Part shown: one piece after another, positions 45,219-57,954 of the stretch
Layout of the letters: the number at the start of each line of letters is the position of its first letter
How positions within the stretch are numbered: position 1 is the stretch's first letter
Origin: Drechslerella dactyloides
Lineage: Eukaryota > Ascomycota > Orbiliomycetes > Orbiliales > Orbiliaceae
DNA length: 64,000 nucleotides
Assembly: GCA_020064725.1 (NCBI GenBank)
Contig: JAGTWJ010000017.1
Span: forward strand, 434,001 to 498,000
Direction of reading: 5' to 3'
Translations under genes and position numbers: made by a program
The notes under the pieces: generated by a model
What the model was told of the DNA's origin: nothing
What the model saw: only the letters and a program-made list of their open reading frames with translations
Databases searched by the model: none

Positions 45219-47433
45219 TGCAATTTTGCAGTTTCGAAATCCCTCAGCGGGGGTCGGACTGTGATTCATGGGCCGGCAGCTTCGGCCTTGAGCGCGAGCG
45301 ACAGGCGGATTGTGCAACAGGGCGCACGTTTTCCTGATTAGTCGACGCTGGGACCAAGGATTGTGTGTTGGGCAGAATTAATTGAGAATACCAGGGGTTG
45401 AGACCCCAGAGGTCAGAGCGCATGTTAACTCGGCATCTTGAAATCTTACCGTGACCAAATGCGAATGATTGTGCAATTCCGTAGATTTTACCGATTGTTT
45501 TACCGGCAGTTAATCCGCAAGGAAAATTTTTTTAGCAATCGTGAAATACTGTACTTGGTGCATATGGCGGCAACTATGAACGGACGTTTCAGCAGTGCAT
45601 CCCGGTTGTTTCCCAGCTAACTATTAAGCTGACGGTGTGCTAATGACAAGCTTCATAGCAGCCCCGTCGTTCCCGCTAGTGCCACTGTCAAATCATCACG
45701 TTGCTGACATAAATTAAGTAGAAGCGGCTAATGCAGTGGGGCGGCATCGATTGTCTTGTTCCCTTTGACAATATTAAACATTAACCGTCCACCAGCAGTG
45801 AGCTTCTATTTCCCGCGTTAAGTCAAACTGCCTGAACAGTGCCGCTGCTACCGAAAGGGGCCTTAAAGACGGTGTAGCACCATGCATGCATGAGATATAG
45901 AACGGTCTGTTATAGTCGGTGTGAACGTGTCTACGTATGTACCGTACTCAAGTCTATACGCATGGCTGCCCAGCTTGTAGTTGTATACCCTACATGTATA
46001 TGCAGGGGGGTACTAGTCGATACATCCGAGATGCGGTTGAATTATAGCTCTGCAGATCCGTATTATGCGCCGCTGCAGCACCATGCATATGCAGGAGTTT
46101 TAGAGAAAATGAAACGGTGTCTTAGATTTTCAGAATGATCCGACCTGCTGCCTCTCTGCTGGTTGTGTGCCTATCAGCCACGGGGCTGATCACGAACGCC
46201 CGGTGAGTAAAGAGATCACTTGTCGCGTCGACATGACATCTTCCACGGGTAGGCTGCAGTTCTAGTGTGGGTGTTGACTAGGCGTCAATGCAGCCAGTTC
46301 TGGCGTGCATAACTTCTGACGGACGTTGTTTTTGGGTCGACGGGTAAGGGTGTAATCGAACTGTGGCAGCCTCGATGTGGATACTATCCGTTCCCACGGT
46401 GGGAATCAGCAACATGGGCCCTGTACTTACAATATATATATAGGTGTGTTGCGGAGACGCTTAGCATCGTCAAGCAACCTGTATTGCATTGCATGAAGTT
46501 TGTTTCAGCCCTATATGTCCTGTAAACGTAGATATTGGATGGCTAGAGTGTGTGTATAGACTAGATTGAAGCTATTGTATGACTTGGAAGTGATGATCTC
46601 AGACTCAAAATTTTGGCCACTTTGCGATTGCAAATTCTACTTAAAGATTACAAAAGGGTTTACGCAGCAAGTCATTATGATGACCGGGGGCAGCTGGCAG
46701 TGGTTTCAATCTTGTCCTCGCTAAAAGACTCTCGTCGGGAATGCGTTCAGAATGTCCCATATTTCAACATGAACTCTTTTTCCGAATGCAGAGTATGTAA
46801 AACTTGTACAGTGTGCGCGAAATTTATATTTGGCCCCCAACTGGTACCTCTTAAACACCACTTATGTGACACGTTGCATTCTGGAAGGCGATGTGTTGAA
46901 CAACCTCGATGACGACCGACAGGTGCTGACGCAGAGATTCCGATCATCATATGATGAGCCGAGCTACAATATCGCTAGGACTAAATATTTCGATCTTGAT
47001 CCCATTCTCTCAGGTGGATATCGGCTTCGAATTTCAACTATACTAATATGTGCTTTGACAATAGCATTTTCTTGCCTCAAGATGTTGTGAGATACAGACC
47101 GATATCTGGCTAGGGGAGGGTTGCGCTAGATTTTGGATTGCCCTGAACGATTTTGAGCAGATAAAGTAGAGGGAGCTGCATTTATAGCGGTTTATTGGCC
47201 CAGATGGACATCTGCTATCTGGTCAACTCCACTTGGAGGCCACAAAAGTCGTTTTGCGTGGGATAAATATTATAAATACTATGCTGCCCTCGGAAGAACT
47301 GAACTCTGATGCTTTATACTTTCCACACAGCACCTAGTTTGGCATCGATATAGATCTTTCATCTACAGGACAGACCGACTCACGGACTTTGATATACTAT
47401 ATATCCAAATCAGCCGCAGCTCAGTCATCGAGA

Positions 47434-49552
47434 ATGTCAGGCCAACATGAATACAGAATGGGTGGCCCCATCCATCATGCCCCTCCTTCGCCTCCTACCC
47501 GCAGCACCCCGCCACCCGATCTCACTGAAAACCGAAGGCCTCGCGACGGCATTACTACACTATATGATCGAGAATACAACCAGCGTGATTTTGAAGACAA
47601 TATCGATCCCTGTATCTCTCACCTTGGGGCATGGCAGAGCTCGGAACCTGTCCAGCTAGACGAAATGCCTAAGGCAAGCCCCATGGATTATCCGTGGTTA
47701 TGGCCATCCCTGCCTGATACTTATGGTTTTGCGGGGCCGCCGGAACGCTATAACCTGGTCGCCTGCACTTCGTGCGTGTCTGGCCCGCGAGACCACTATA
47801 ACCCTATCTACTCGCATCAGTTTGGATACGAGCTGCAATATCGCCCTGTCGTCATGCCGAACCATGAATCCTGGTTCGAGGCACCGAATAACAACCCCCA
47901 GCCTTCCTCCAGCACCACGGCGGACCAATATCGGTATCGTCCAATAACCGAAAATGACTTGATGGATCTGCGCTCGCATGAGCAGCGCTTCCGATCAGAA
48001 AGTCAACCAGTACCGCGAACGTCAGACCCTCAAAGCCCACCGCGCTCTGAGCCCATACTTCGGGAAGGTCATCTATCCGCTTCCGATTCGGAGCTCGACT
48101 CAGAGCAAGAAGAACCAAGTGGGGGCGTTGCTCTGAGCAGCGAGGACAATCTCCAGTCTCTTTCGGACGACGACACTGGTGCGAAGTACGACTATCTTGT
48201 CCAAAGACTTGAAGCAATGAAGGTAAGACATAAGTTCGTACAGGGCTCATTACAAGTCCTCACGTACAACTGCTAATTTCATATCCAATGCCAAGATCCA
48301 GGAGCACCCATCACCACCAAAGAAGCAGTGCCAGGCTAACGACGCCAATACAAAGTTGGAACCCATCAATACCCAGTCGGCATACGACCTTCGTCCCGGC
48401 GCCCGTGTTTCAGGCCTCTTCAAAGAAGCTCTAGATGTACCCGCGCGAGACCCACTCCACCAATCATTTGATCAGTGCTGGGGTTCGGCACCCGAGCAGC
48501 CGGCCCGTCCATCTAGCGATTTTGAACCTTCAACATACTCTTATAAAATTGGATCCTTCGACGAAATTTACGTCTCACCGAAGTTTCAACAGCCCTCCAC
48601 GCGGACACAGATCTCAGCTAATTCGTTCGACGAGCGGCACCATATATTGTCGGATTCCTGCACAGCTCTATGCGATGAGGATATTTATAGCAAACCGTAC
48701 TGTTGTACTACGGATTGGGGTCACGAGGAGTTTCCTAGCCAGACAGTGGATGCAGACTGCATCTCTAGTGAAGCTGTCGCTGATTCGTTCTTTCAAACTG
48801 AGCGTGGAGGGCATAAAGAGCGTCAAGGGGAAACTGCAGACGAAGAAACCGTTCGGAAATGTAAAGAAATACTGTCCGCAGCATTGTCTACACCATCTCG
48901 GGTCACCAAACGCAATGGCTCGCGCATTAGCAAGACGACTCCTCACATGGCATCCAAGGCCGCCGGCCCCGTACCCCCTAGCCGAATACCTGTGCTGTGG
49001 AAAAAGACATTGAAGGAACGCCTGACTGAGAAAGAAAAGGTTACGACAGAAACTTCCGTCAACGAACAGAGCTGTGACGAGCTACAAGAGAGGCCTTCTC
49101 CGGAGCAATCGGACTCTGCAATTAACGTAGAAAGTCCTGAGGACGAATCCCAACCCCAGTCATCGTCGGATGGTGTCCAAGTTGAATCTCGAACGAGCTG
49201 CATCGATCCTGTAACTACAGCTCTGGCTCAAGCCACGATATGCGGAGAATGGCCTCCTGCTTATCCTCTCGATGCGACGGCCAAGAAGTCTGATATCTGG
49301 CTGGACGGTTCGAGCGACGAAAGTCCAATAACGGGGCCCGTCGATGATGACTGGGATGTAGTCAGCGAATGGGAAGCATACGAACAGGATGAAAAGGCCT
49401 TCAATGATGTGAAAGAGTTGGATAAGGCTCGCCAGGCAGCCCTGGATGCGGCCTTCGAGAATGGCTTGAATGGCGTGGAGGAGTCCCTAGACTTTTTCCG
49501 TCATTGGGATCCCCCCTTGAGACCGGGTCCCCCCACGTCAGATAAACCCTGA
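47434..49552 (+). CDS. Hypothetical acidic, disordered protein
   Basis: Exon 1 (47434-48222) and exon 2 (from 48296, or 48302 if the CAG acceptor is used; both in frame) give about 681 aa. The donor is GTAAGA, and a TGCTAATTT branch-like site lies 25 bp before the acceptor. An in-frame ATG at 47389 could extend the start by 15 residues. The protein is Ser/Pro/Asp/Glu-rich with scattered Trp and Cys. It has SDSELDSEQEEPSGGV near residue 220, a Pro-rich IPVLWKKTLKERLTEKEKV region, and a C-terminal helix after DDDWDVVSEWEAYEQDEKAF. No domain is recognised. Predicted disorder and acidity suggest a regulatory or nuclear protein, but this is inference. It is isolated: 7.8 kb of gene-poor DNA on the left and 3.8 kb on the right. 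Confidence 0.72.
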
Positions 49553-52500
49553 TCGATTATATGACAACCAATTCGCGATTTGAAATTGTGCGCTGCATGG
49601 ACAAATTTTTAAACCTCAACAGAGTATTTTGTCGACCGTTCCTATAATTAATTGTTCAGTTTTCATTCCTTTTGTCGATCTACGGTCTTCATAGTGTGTT
49701 CGCAATCAACTACTCTAGGCTGATCGCCAGTAAAGTTAATGCCCTTTTTACAAAAAAAAAATTTCTTCTGAGAAGCCTGGTTATCAATACGCTAGACTAA
49801 TGCGACGGTTTGGAGACACACATCCGCTACCCCCACCCTGATAAGGATAGCAGCAATACACTCATCGAAAGAGTTCAGAGTAATTATACGCTGATTGTAA
49901 TTTATTTAATTAACTTTGTCCAACAGCACAGTAAAATTGGCTTATCGCTTGCGCTGCAGCCCGTCGAAGTCGACAGAAATTTTATCATGGATACGTGTGC
50001 GTGATAGGTAGAGCGCATGCTTGGTAGCTCTTGGGGTCCGACCCTGCGAGGTTAACCTTGAGATTGTGCGAGGCTATTAGTTGGGTTTGATATCGTGCAT
50101 GCGGACCCGGCTAGCCTCCCGACTTGCGGTCCGAGACCCACTTCAAAGATTCGATTGGTTTCTCTATGAGTTTCTGAAGTTTAATGGTTCGTGCCAACAG
50201 TTGAAGGAACGGAAAGCAGAGAATTGCCCAGCACACCTGTGTCGTCTCGTCGACAAATATCAATGCTCTATCGAGCTCAGAGGTGACCAGCTCCGTGTGG
50301 TAATTTTCATTCACATTTGATATTAATTTTTAGTGATCATGCAGGAAAAATTTGCAGTATAAACAAGCTACGTAGTTGGCCTGAGATCGTCTTTGAAGAG
50401 GTAATATTCGGCAAGCTAAAACCAATAAATTAATATATTTGAGGCTGGTACCTTGCACAGCTTATGAAAACCTTTCTAATAGGGCTTCAGCTTGATCTAG
50501 ATCTGTTAAAATCTGTTCTTGGAAGAGGCCGGTAACTTGCTGATTGACTCAAGGAAATTTCTGTGACCTACTGTCTGGGAATACTGCATTCTGGAATTTG
50601 CCGATAAAAGAGTTCACACGTTCGCAAGGCCCAGACCGCACAGTTGCTAGGATGATGTTGGTTTCAGGCGAAAGGTCGCCGAATGCGCCTCGCTTGTCCA
50701 TATATGCAAGATAGGAGAACACCGAGAACGCCGTAAAAAGTCTTAGTCATCCTAGGACGCCGATAGCGGATCGGACTCGATATCTGACACAAAGCGCGAT
50801 GTAAAGTGTATAATGAAATGGATTAACGAGAAATTTTATAATATTAAGCAATTTATCACACTTGCTTTGAATTTGATGCCTGGAATAATAGGTATAATAC
50901 CAACCTAACGGTTACGCTGCGTGTCAAATATGAAACGGGATATATATTCTACAACGCACATATACGTTGCACATTTTTCTCGTTGCGAGCCACGCCAGAT
51001 CTATGAAGTTACAGTTGTTTTGTGTGACTGACTACTTACGCATACACAAGCGGCCGGCCGCAGCAACGTAACCCAATTTTTCTCTCGCGGAAATTCGGAT
51101 ATAGTCATAAGTTCTATAGCTTAAGACCAGATTTGGTTGCGAAGCTGAGCCTCCAAATTGCTGAGAACTCGTGACAAGGATATGCCAGACCTGAGGCTAC
51201 AGCGATAGTGTCAGCGAGCTGTCGGCTCTGCCTTGGTATGAAGTTGATTGTTCATGGAGCTAGAAAGCAAGGTAATGTTGCTTTGCTTGAGTCCATCGCC
51301 TAAAATAAGGACTAAGAACAGGCGGCTTCTATGTAGCAGGTCGACCGCTCAGGCACTTGGTGCGTGTACGTCCTTAGTCTACCTCGTGCATCACTGATGC
51401 TACAGATGCCCTGGGGCTTTTATGCAGAAAAGGAGCCAGAATTTCTTATTATAATATGTAATATATCTATAGCCAGTTGATGATATAGTAGGGTCTCGAA
51501 TCTTTAACCGGAAAGGATTGGATGCATGCCTTTAGATGAAACGTTGACAGCGCGCGAACGACCTCTAGCGCCTGGTTTGAGGATAATACACGGCGCGCAG
51601 TCAATGCATATGCACGCATGAGTTCATGTGCCAAAGACATCCCTGTGCACATGTATGTGTAACTTAACCTCGATGGCATATGCATAGTTGTAACATTGTC
51701 GATCGACCTAATGTCTGGCCTGCGTCTAGGCCCACATTCATAACCAGCTAAAGTATAACGTTGTCGAGACTGACTATCCTGCTTACCAAGCTTAACGTCT
51801 ACCATTGTGCATCAAACCTGAGACCGTGCTCCACACGGTACTCTGGCTTGTTAGGAAGGTAATATTGCATGTTAGATATACCTAGATAGTGTGCATATGC
51901 ATGGCCTGTCACGCATGCCCCACGATATTGGGTGTAAACGGGCCATAGTATCTAATCGATAGCTTTGATCACTATCATTGGCTGCAATACCCTCAGGCCG
52001 AACTGCACTAGTACTAAGACCTAGTTTAGTAGTTTTATAAGTTGTATTGCTAGTGGACTTGCGGGAGAGCATCGATTCTGGAGTGGAGACTGATATTGCT
52101 ATATGATATTACATATTAATGGGCATCGCGTGATAACGTGACTGCATTCTGCTATGCCCTAGTGCTCCTGGCTTTCCCGGTAAACATCTTACAATCAAGA
52201 TTGACATGCGTCTACTAGCCGCATATGCAGACAGGCTAACTAAGTTTTACCAAAATGCCGGGGGCTGCCAGCTGATCTCTCAGGGGCTAGGTTAGCTAAA
52301 GGCTCGGGCGCTGACGTCGGAACTTGGCCCCACATCCAAAATACTCGACAGACCGCATTGCATATGCTGCGGTCGAACTTATTATAGTGCATAGCTCTAT
52401 ATCTGGGCCGACTGATATCGGCGGATCGCCTGCTTCTGAGGTTTTTCATGATCAATAAGGAAGAAATGCACTGATTAGATTGCTACCATATGAAGGATAG

Positions 52501-53389
52501 GCCCGGAGCCTTGGACCAGAGTCTTGTTCCTAGTCTTATCTAATTAATGTTGACAGCTAAAGATATCAGACATTGCTAATAGAGGGATGCAACGCCGGTT
52601 ATGCACTTTTATGGATATACGCTAGACTGCGACCGAGTCCGAACTAGTTAGCTCCACATATATCGTGAATGAGTAAGTAGTGAATTGTTTCATTTTCTTA
52701 AATAGTAGCTGTGGTATATGTTAATAGCTGTGGTAATTTGGTCAGTCTGTGTTGTAGATGGGGCTTCAGATACGGCTAGTCTCGATCCCACCAAGTCTCG
52801 ACGGTATACAAGATAGAGCCTGGAATTCGAAGCGGACTGTTCATGACCAGATCCGCCGAAATAGTGGGGAGATCGTCCCCCGAAGACGAAATTCTACCCT
52901 TCGACTTAATCGAATTAACTCTAACAGATGTATCTGAATACCTAATTTTTTGCAACATATATTTCACATTTGTCGTTGATGCTAAAACAAAATATTGCTC
53001 CAAGTCATTACTCTGATATCATACCTCGTCATCAATAATTTCATCATATTTAATTGCATAGTCTATCATAAAACAGCACCTAGCTATCGCGTGCACTGCA
53101 ATCCTACTGACCTATTGATCTATAACACTGAACCCAGGATTATCTGCTTGAAGAATCTTCACCACGCGATCTAGGAACAGAAGCACCGTGTTTTAGTCCT
53201 TATAGAGATAAGACAGCATGCGGGCTTCCAAATGATGTTTAGCAGCTTAAATATCTATTCTTCCTGTTTATATTTGATTGCTATCAGCAAGTGCAGACCA
53301 GATACGTCATAGTTGGCTGATTGACTTACTACCTTTGTAAGGATCGTATGTTGTAGCATTAAACCTGTGATAGGCGACATCATGGTCTG
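49553..53389. other. 3.8-kb gene-poor AT-rich region
   Basis: No coding frame is supported on either strand. A stretch at about 49995-50050 resembles the D-arm and T-arm of a tRNA (GGTAGAGCGCATGC and GGGGTCCGACCC) but cannot be folded into a full cloverleaf. Confidence 0.45.
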
Positions 53390-54913
53390 TCAGCGCCAGT
53401 ACGTTCGATGCCGTTTCAACATACGACAAGAATGGGGTGTGACGTACTCAATACCACGCTCTTTCATCAATATCCTAGCCATCGCAAGATTTCTACTATT
53501 TGATGGTCTCCACGAATGATTTATCACTCTCACATCCACCGTTTTCAGCTTCTCCAGTTTGATGTCCTTCAACGCAGCAATCTTGGTGATCACTTCTAAG
53601 ACTGCGTGATCCCATGTGCTTACTCCCACAAGGGCCGAGTATCGTATTTTGAGAGTCAGTGCCTCCAGGCTGGCGGGCAGAATGTCCCCCATCTGAATCG
53701 TGGGTAATTCTATATCCGCTAGGAGAATCATGCTAACTTGTAGCGACTGCAATCTGTAAAACTCTGAGAAGTCTAACTGGAAGTTCGGAGCATGTCTATT
53801 TTCGAATCCCTTGTAATAACTCATTGTGATGTCCGTAAGCGTGTCCCTGTGCTCTAGAAGCGCGCTGTGGATGGCATAGACGTGCTCTTGATTGTCTCGA
53901 GTTTTGCTTCCGATAAAGCAATCGAATTCCCTGAGGTGCTTCGGGACGCGGAGAATGTCAGGGATTGGCCAGATGGTGCAGGGATTATTGTAAAAGGATA
54001 TTTCTGCGATTAAGGACGTGCCCTGAAGTGCCTTGATTCTGTCTAAACTCGTGGGATCGTACGACAGGAATTTCGTATATGCTTCTGAGAGTTCTGGGGA
54101 AAGATGGTCTCGCAAGGAGAGAGCGAGCTGTGTTGATTCTAGCTGCGAAGTTAATTCTGTCCCCTGCATATTTGAATCTGTACGTGCTAACGGTATATTG
54201 TCGGGAACGAAGGCCAGGCTTTGAATGTCAGGAGTATCATTCTCGGCGCAGCGCAAGACCTCTAGATTTGGGAGATCCAGCAGGGCTCCTATCGTCAATC
54301 TGCAGGGTAATATGTCACCAGGCATCGACTCGAGATATTCGAGCTCCAGGCTTTTGACTTTTTGTCGGCACGGAAGAGGGGCAATATCCATCGCCATGAC
54401 CAACCATTTCGTAGCCGAAGGCATGTTGCGGGCAGTCGGTGTCAGGATGAAGAATATATCATCGAGATTCGGGAGCAGGTAGAATAGAACAGCAACCAGA
54501 AGACCACATGGATAGTGATGCAGATCGCCCATGTCCTCATCCTGAAGCTTATTGGTTGTTATCGTGCGCTTTAGGAACTCGTAACTTCTTTGAAATGATT
54601 CGATAGGTGGCCAGTGATTGGAGTATTCTGTTAAATCCCATGGTCCGATCGATAGGTGTTCGACAGCATAGCCCCTCTCCGGATTCTTGTGTATCAGGTG
54701 AAGAAGATCGCACACTTTTTTGGAGGTGCATCTGGTCTTCTCGGCAAGATCAAGGTCGTCGTAGACATATCTGAAAGCAACCCGGTAGAACGCCCGGCAC
54801 GTCATCGAGAAGTTAAGGAGAACGTTGTCATATTGTCCACTATCGTAGCATATCCTCCGTACCAATCGAGCGATTTCTTCGAGGAGCTCGTTGGGCAGAT
54901 CCGTGATGTGCAT
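53390..54913 (-). CDS. F-box/LRR-like protein A
   Basis: Single-exon frame, 507 aa. The N-terminal MHITDLPNELLEEIARLVRR starts the F-box, extending to FSMTCRAFYRVAFRYVYDDL (about residues 1-55). This indicates an SCF ubiquitin-ligase substrate receptor. The rest is a degenerate leucine-rich fold: KNPERGYAVEHLSIGPWDL, VAVLFYLLPNLDDIFF, LLDLPNLEVLRCAEND, HLREFDCF and LQSLQVSMILLADIELP. The end motif MKERGIEYV resembles the end of the second F-box gene at 61.5 kb. Substrate is unknown. The start is the first Met of the frame and lies directly on the F-box, so it is secure. The gene stands alone in a gene-poor region. Confidence 0.85.
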   Translation of the reverse strand: MHITDLPNELLEEIARLVRRICYDSGQYDNVLLNFSMTCRAFYRVAFRYVYDDLDLAEKTRCTSKKVCDLLHLIHKNPERGYAVEHLSIGPWDLTEYSNHWPPIESFQRSYEFLKRTITTNKLQDEDMGDLHHYPCGLLVAVLFYLLPNLDDIFFILTPTARNMPSATKWLVMAMDIAPLPCRQKVKSLELEYLESMPGDILPCRLTIGALLDLPNLEVLRCAENDTPDIQSLAFVPDNIPLARTDSNMQGTELTSQLESTQLALSLRDHLSPELSEAYTKFLSYDPTSLDRIKALQGTSLIAEISFYNNPCTIWPIPDILRVPKHLREFDCFIGSKTRDNQEHVYAIHSALLEHRDTLTDITMSYYKGFENRHAPNFQLDFSEFYRLQSLQVSMILLADIELPTIQMGDILPASLEALTLKIRYSALVGVSTWDHAVLEVITKIAALKDIKLEKLKTVDVRVINHSWRPSNSRNLAMARILMKERGIEYVTPHSCRMLKRHRTYWR

Positions 54914-57279
54914 AATTTCGGGTTTCGAAGCCGCGCGGCCCTATTTCGTAGCCTTTGCCCAGGAGCACGCAGGTCGGCAATCGCGGGAGTGTAGCCTGGG
55001 CTACTCAAGGCGATCGGTGCTATATGTCAGATTTGCATCCATCCGGTGGTTAGGGATATTCGATATGGAGGCTGGCCGAATGGGTGTATCTCCTGGTGTG
55101 TATGAATAACATACGCGCCCGCGAAATGGCCAAAATGTCCAGATGTCTACGCATGCTCGCTGAGCTGAGGAAGGCGATTGAAGCAGCTTCTAGGCGCAGG
55201 CGTGCCAGGGTATATTGAAAGTCACTTTCAACATTACAACTTCGTCCAGATATCGATTCGAGATCACGTAAAGAGGGTCCGAGTCTGCGCGTCCATCAAG
55301 CAGCAGTTGCACCGCGGAGGTCGTTTCGATTGCTGCAATACTTCGCTTAGTCACAGATTAGTATGCACCAGCCGTCGAAATGAAAGGGGCGCGTCCCGAC
55401 ATACCACAAAAACAACACGTAACGACGCCTCACGCACCAGCGCCGGCCAACCATGATTCTGCCTCAATGTACCTGAGTGTTTCGTGTGGCGTAATCTACT
55501 TGGCAATTACTATGACTCCTTTCACTTTTCGTAACTTTGTAAGCCTCCTCTTAGACTTTAAAATGACATGGGTCAAGCATGAGCTCAATATCGATAGCTC
55601 GGAGAGCACCGATAGCTGGCTGACAAGGATCAGCAAAAACGAGGCTGCGCGAACCTGTGGAGCCTCGAAAGCACCTGCGAGAAGCTAGCTTAGCCTCATT
55701 TGTGCAATGTGGATATATCTCTCACTTTTGCTTTTTCTTTTTACCATTTATTTCTTCGAGCTTCCCCCAACATGTATAGAAAGCTATATATCGCATATCG
55801 CGCCAAAGGCTCTTTTAAGATCCGATTTATCTCTACCTGTCTTCTGAGTTCAAAACCTGCAGACGTAAATACATGTACACGCGACTTGCAAAGTTAAATA
55901 AGATTCGCCTCGATCGCGAGTTTCTCCACTTCGAAATGGCTCTGAGTATTGCGAGGTCTCCGATACGGCCTGTTGCCTCGATGCCACAGGATCCGTTAAT
56001 CAGAGAATGTATAGGATTGGATCCTCTGACACATGTCAAAGTGATCTCCTCTGCGATATCGGAGATTGGGGAGCACGTATTTGCATGGTGTGGTGTACGT
56101 ACCATACTTTTTTAATACTGAACCCTGCCAGCCTTTGGCCGTTATACACGGTATCCTCAAGTTCTGGGGAGGTCGTACATGGCTGCAATAATTAGTTCAA
56201 TATGGGCAAATTGTCTCTCGAATTCAATCATCAATATTACTTCGGCGGCCAAGTCTAGGGCGCAGCTTACTGCCAGCAGTTCACAGCCTTCTATAGAATA
56301 ACGTTAGTATCAATGAAAAGCGTAGTCGAAGGTCTGTCTGATGAGAGCAAATGGCGCACTTGATTAGCAGCTATGATGTCAGTTTGTCAATCGTGCCTTC
56401 CGACACAACTTGTGAAAGCTGAGGACCTAACCGTGTGCATGCACTTCTTCGCATCAATTTAACCTGGCTTGAGAGATGGCATTTAACCCAAACTCACTCA
56501 TAAATATATCTGTCATAGCCACGTATATGCAGTGAACCAGCCGTGTGAGCTTATATCACGTGAACGCATCAAAGATTTCTCTATCTACGCGGATATCGGG
56601 GGGTGAGGGGCTTATACGCCTCTGGCTTTTTAAAATGATCTTTGATTGTATTAGCGTCCCAGACTATCTACCCTGTTATGCCATACCCAAAGCCGGTCTT
56701 GAAAATACCAGAACCTCCTACCCAATAAACCAAAACAGAAATGATATGATCAAGCAGATTCCAGCCATGCTCTATCTGCTAACCAGAAGAATATAAGTCG
56801 TCCCAAGTCTGATAAGCAAGTAAGAATAGGATAAAACTAAAATAGAAGTCAAGATAGCAAATGGTAAACGTCATGACGTCAAAGCAAATCAAAACTAAAC
56901 TTTGGTTGCGTACACCGGAGAAGTCGAATTCGCGAAGCGATAATTATTCAAGTGACTGTCGTTATTGCCGATATATGTTTGTTGATAAGTCGTATGCGCC
57001 TTTCCCTAGAGTTTTGCCTGATCGCCTGAGATTCAACACCCAACATGATGCATTTGACGAGATCAACGATCTCCCTTCGCGGTCACCATGTATCCCTAAG
57101 GGTAAGCTACCGGAAGACAGCACAAACTTTCGAACAAGTGTGACCAAGGGGATCCCTATTATTATCTGGAATTTGACAATAATTGGGAAGTAAAATGTTT
57201 CGATGATGGACCAAACGAGTGCAATGAGTTGATTCAGATGCATAATGAGGGCATCAAACCAAAAGCTCCTCACTAGCCC
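54914..57279. other. 2.4-kb gene-poor region
   Basis: Promoter side of F-box A, then AT-rich sequence. Short frames at 55380-55688, 55873-56115 and 56861-57193 lack motifs and are not called. Confidence 0.45.
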
Positions 57280-57954
57280 TCAACCTCGTGGATGCTTTCG
57301 AATCCCGCCCCGAGGGTGCTTCCACTCTGACGCATCTCTGTTTTCAATGCGTGCAGAACGTCGTTGGCTTGACCGTTGCTTCTTGAACCCAAGGTCAAGC
57401 TCTCCGAACTCTCGTGTAAGCTCCTCTTCGTTGCCTTTCTCGGGTAAATCGTCGTCTTCTAGCACAAGAGAAGACGAGTACCACTGGGGTTGAAACATCA
57501 TTTCGGGGGGAAAAGTGCAATCGATGTCTGGAGATATCTGGAAATGTCGATCTTGTACAAACCCCGATGAAGTCAGAGTATGCGTGTGGTAAATTTGAGA
57601 GGAGTGGGTAAGGAAGGGGCCATCTTGATGGAACAGCCACTCTTCCACTCTGCGTTCGGGCTGCAGAACTTGGTTCATTTCGGCGTATTGCTTATGTGAG
57701 TCAACAGGAGTATCGGAACACATAAACTTGCCCGAAAAGTCTTCGAAAGCATCGTTTCTGTTGGCAAAGGCAAGAGAAGCGAACTGGGCAGCAGGTAACA
57801 GTTAGCCTCGGGATCACATATATACTGAAAAGCTATGTTTCGCTGCACTCACATATTCAGCTTCTTCTGTCCGATCTTTGAAATTGCGCCGCGGCTTAGA
57901 TTTCTTCGCCATGCGGCTCCGATCTATGTGGCCTCTCTCGGGTTTCGTATGCAT
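57280..57954 (-). CDS. Small hypothetical protein, 201 aa
   Basis: Exons 57853-57954 and 57280-57783 join in phase 0 across a 69-nt intron (donor GTGAGT, acceptor CTGCCCAG, with a GGCTAAC branch-like site). The N-terminus is basic (MHTKPERGHIDRSRMAKKSK, then PRRNFKDR). The middle is neutral to acidic with several aromatic residues (VEEWLFHQDGPF, FPPEMMFQPQWYSS). An acidic helix (LEDDDLPEKGNEEELTREF) precedes a basic tail with KKQRSSQRRSARIEN and the short repeat KHPRGGIRKHPRG at the very end. The basic clusters suggest a nuclear protein. No domain is recognised. Further 5' exons beyond 57954 are possible. Confidence 0.55.

Larger units (their letters stand above)
39658..47433. other. 7.8-kb gene-poor region
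   Basis: The first 500 bp are the promoter side of the large Ser-rich gene. The rest contains many short frames without consistent composition. Poly(A) runs occur at 41949-41961 and 44121-44139, and a T13-A7 palindrome at 45199-45218. No intact transposon, terminal inverted repeat pair or recognisable transposase/reverse transcriptase motif was seen. It may contain heavily decayed mobile DNA. Confidence 0.5.

Noticed and set aside
39658..47433. Transposable element or viral insertion in the large gap
   Set aside because: No transposase, integrase or reverse-transcriptase motif, terminal inverted repeats or long terminal repeats were visible by eye.
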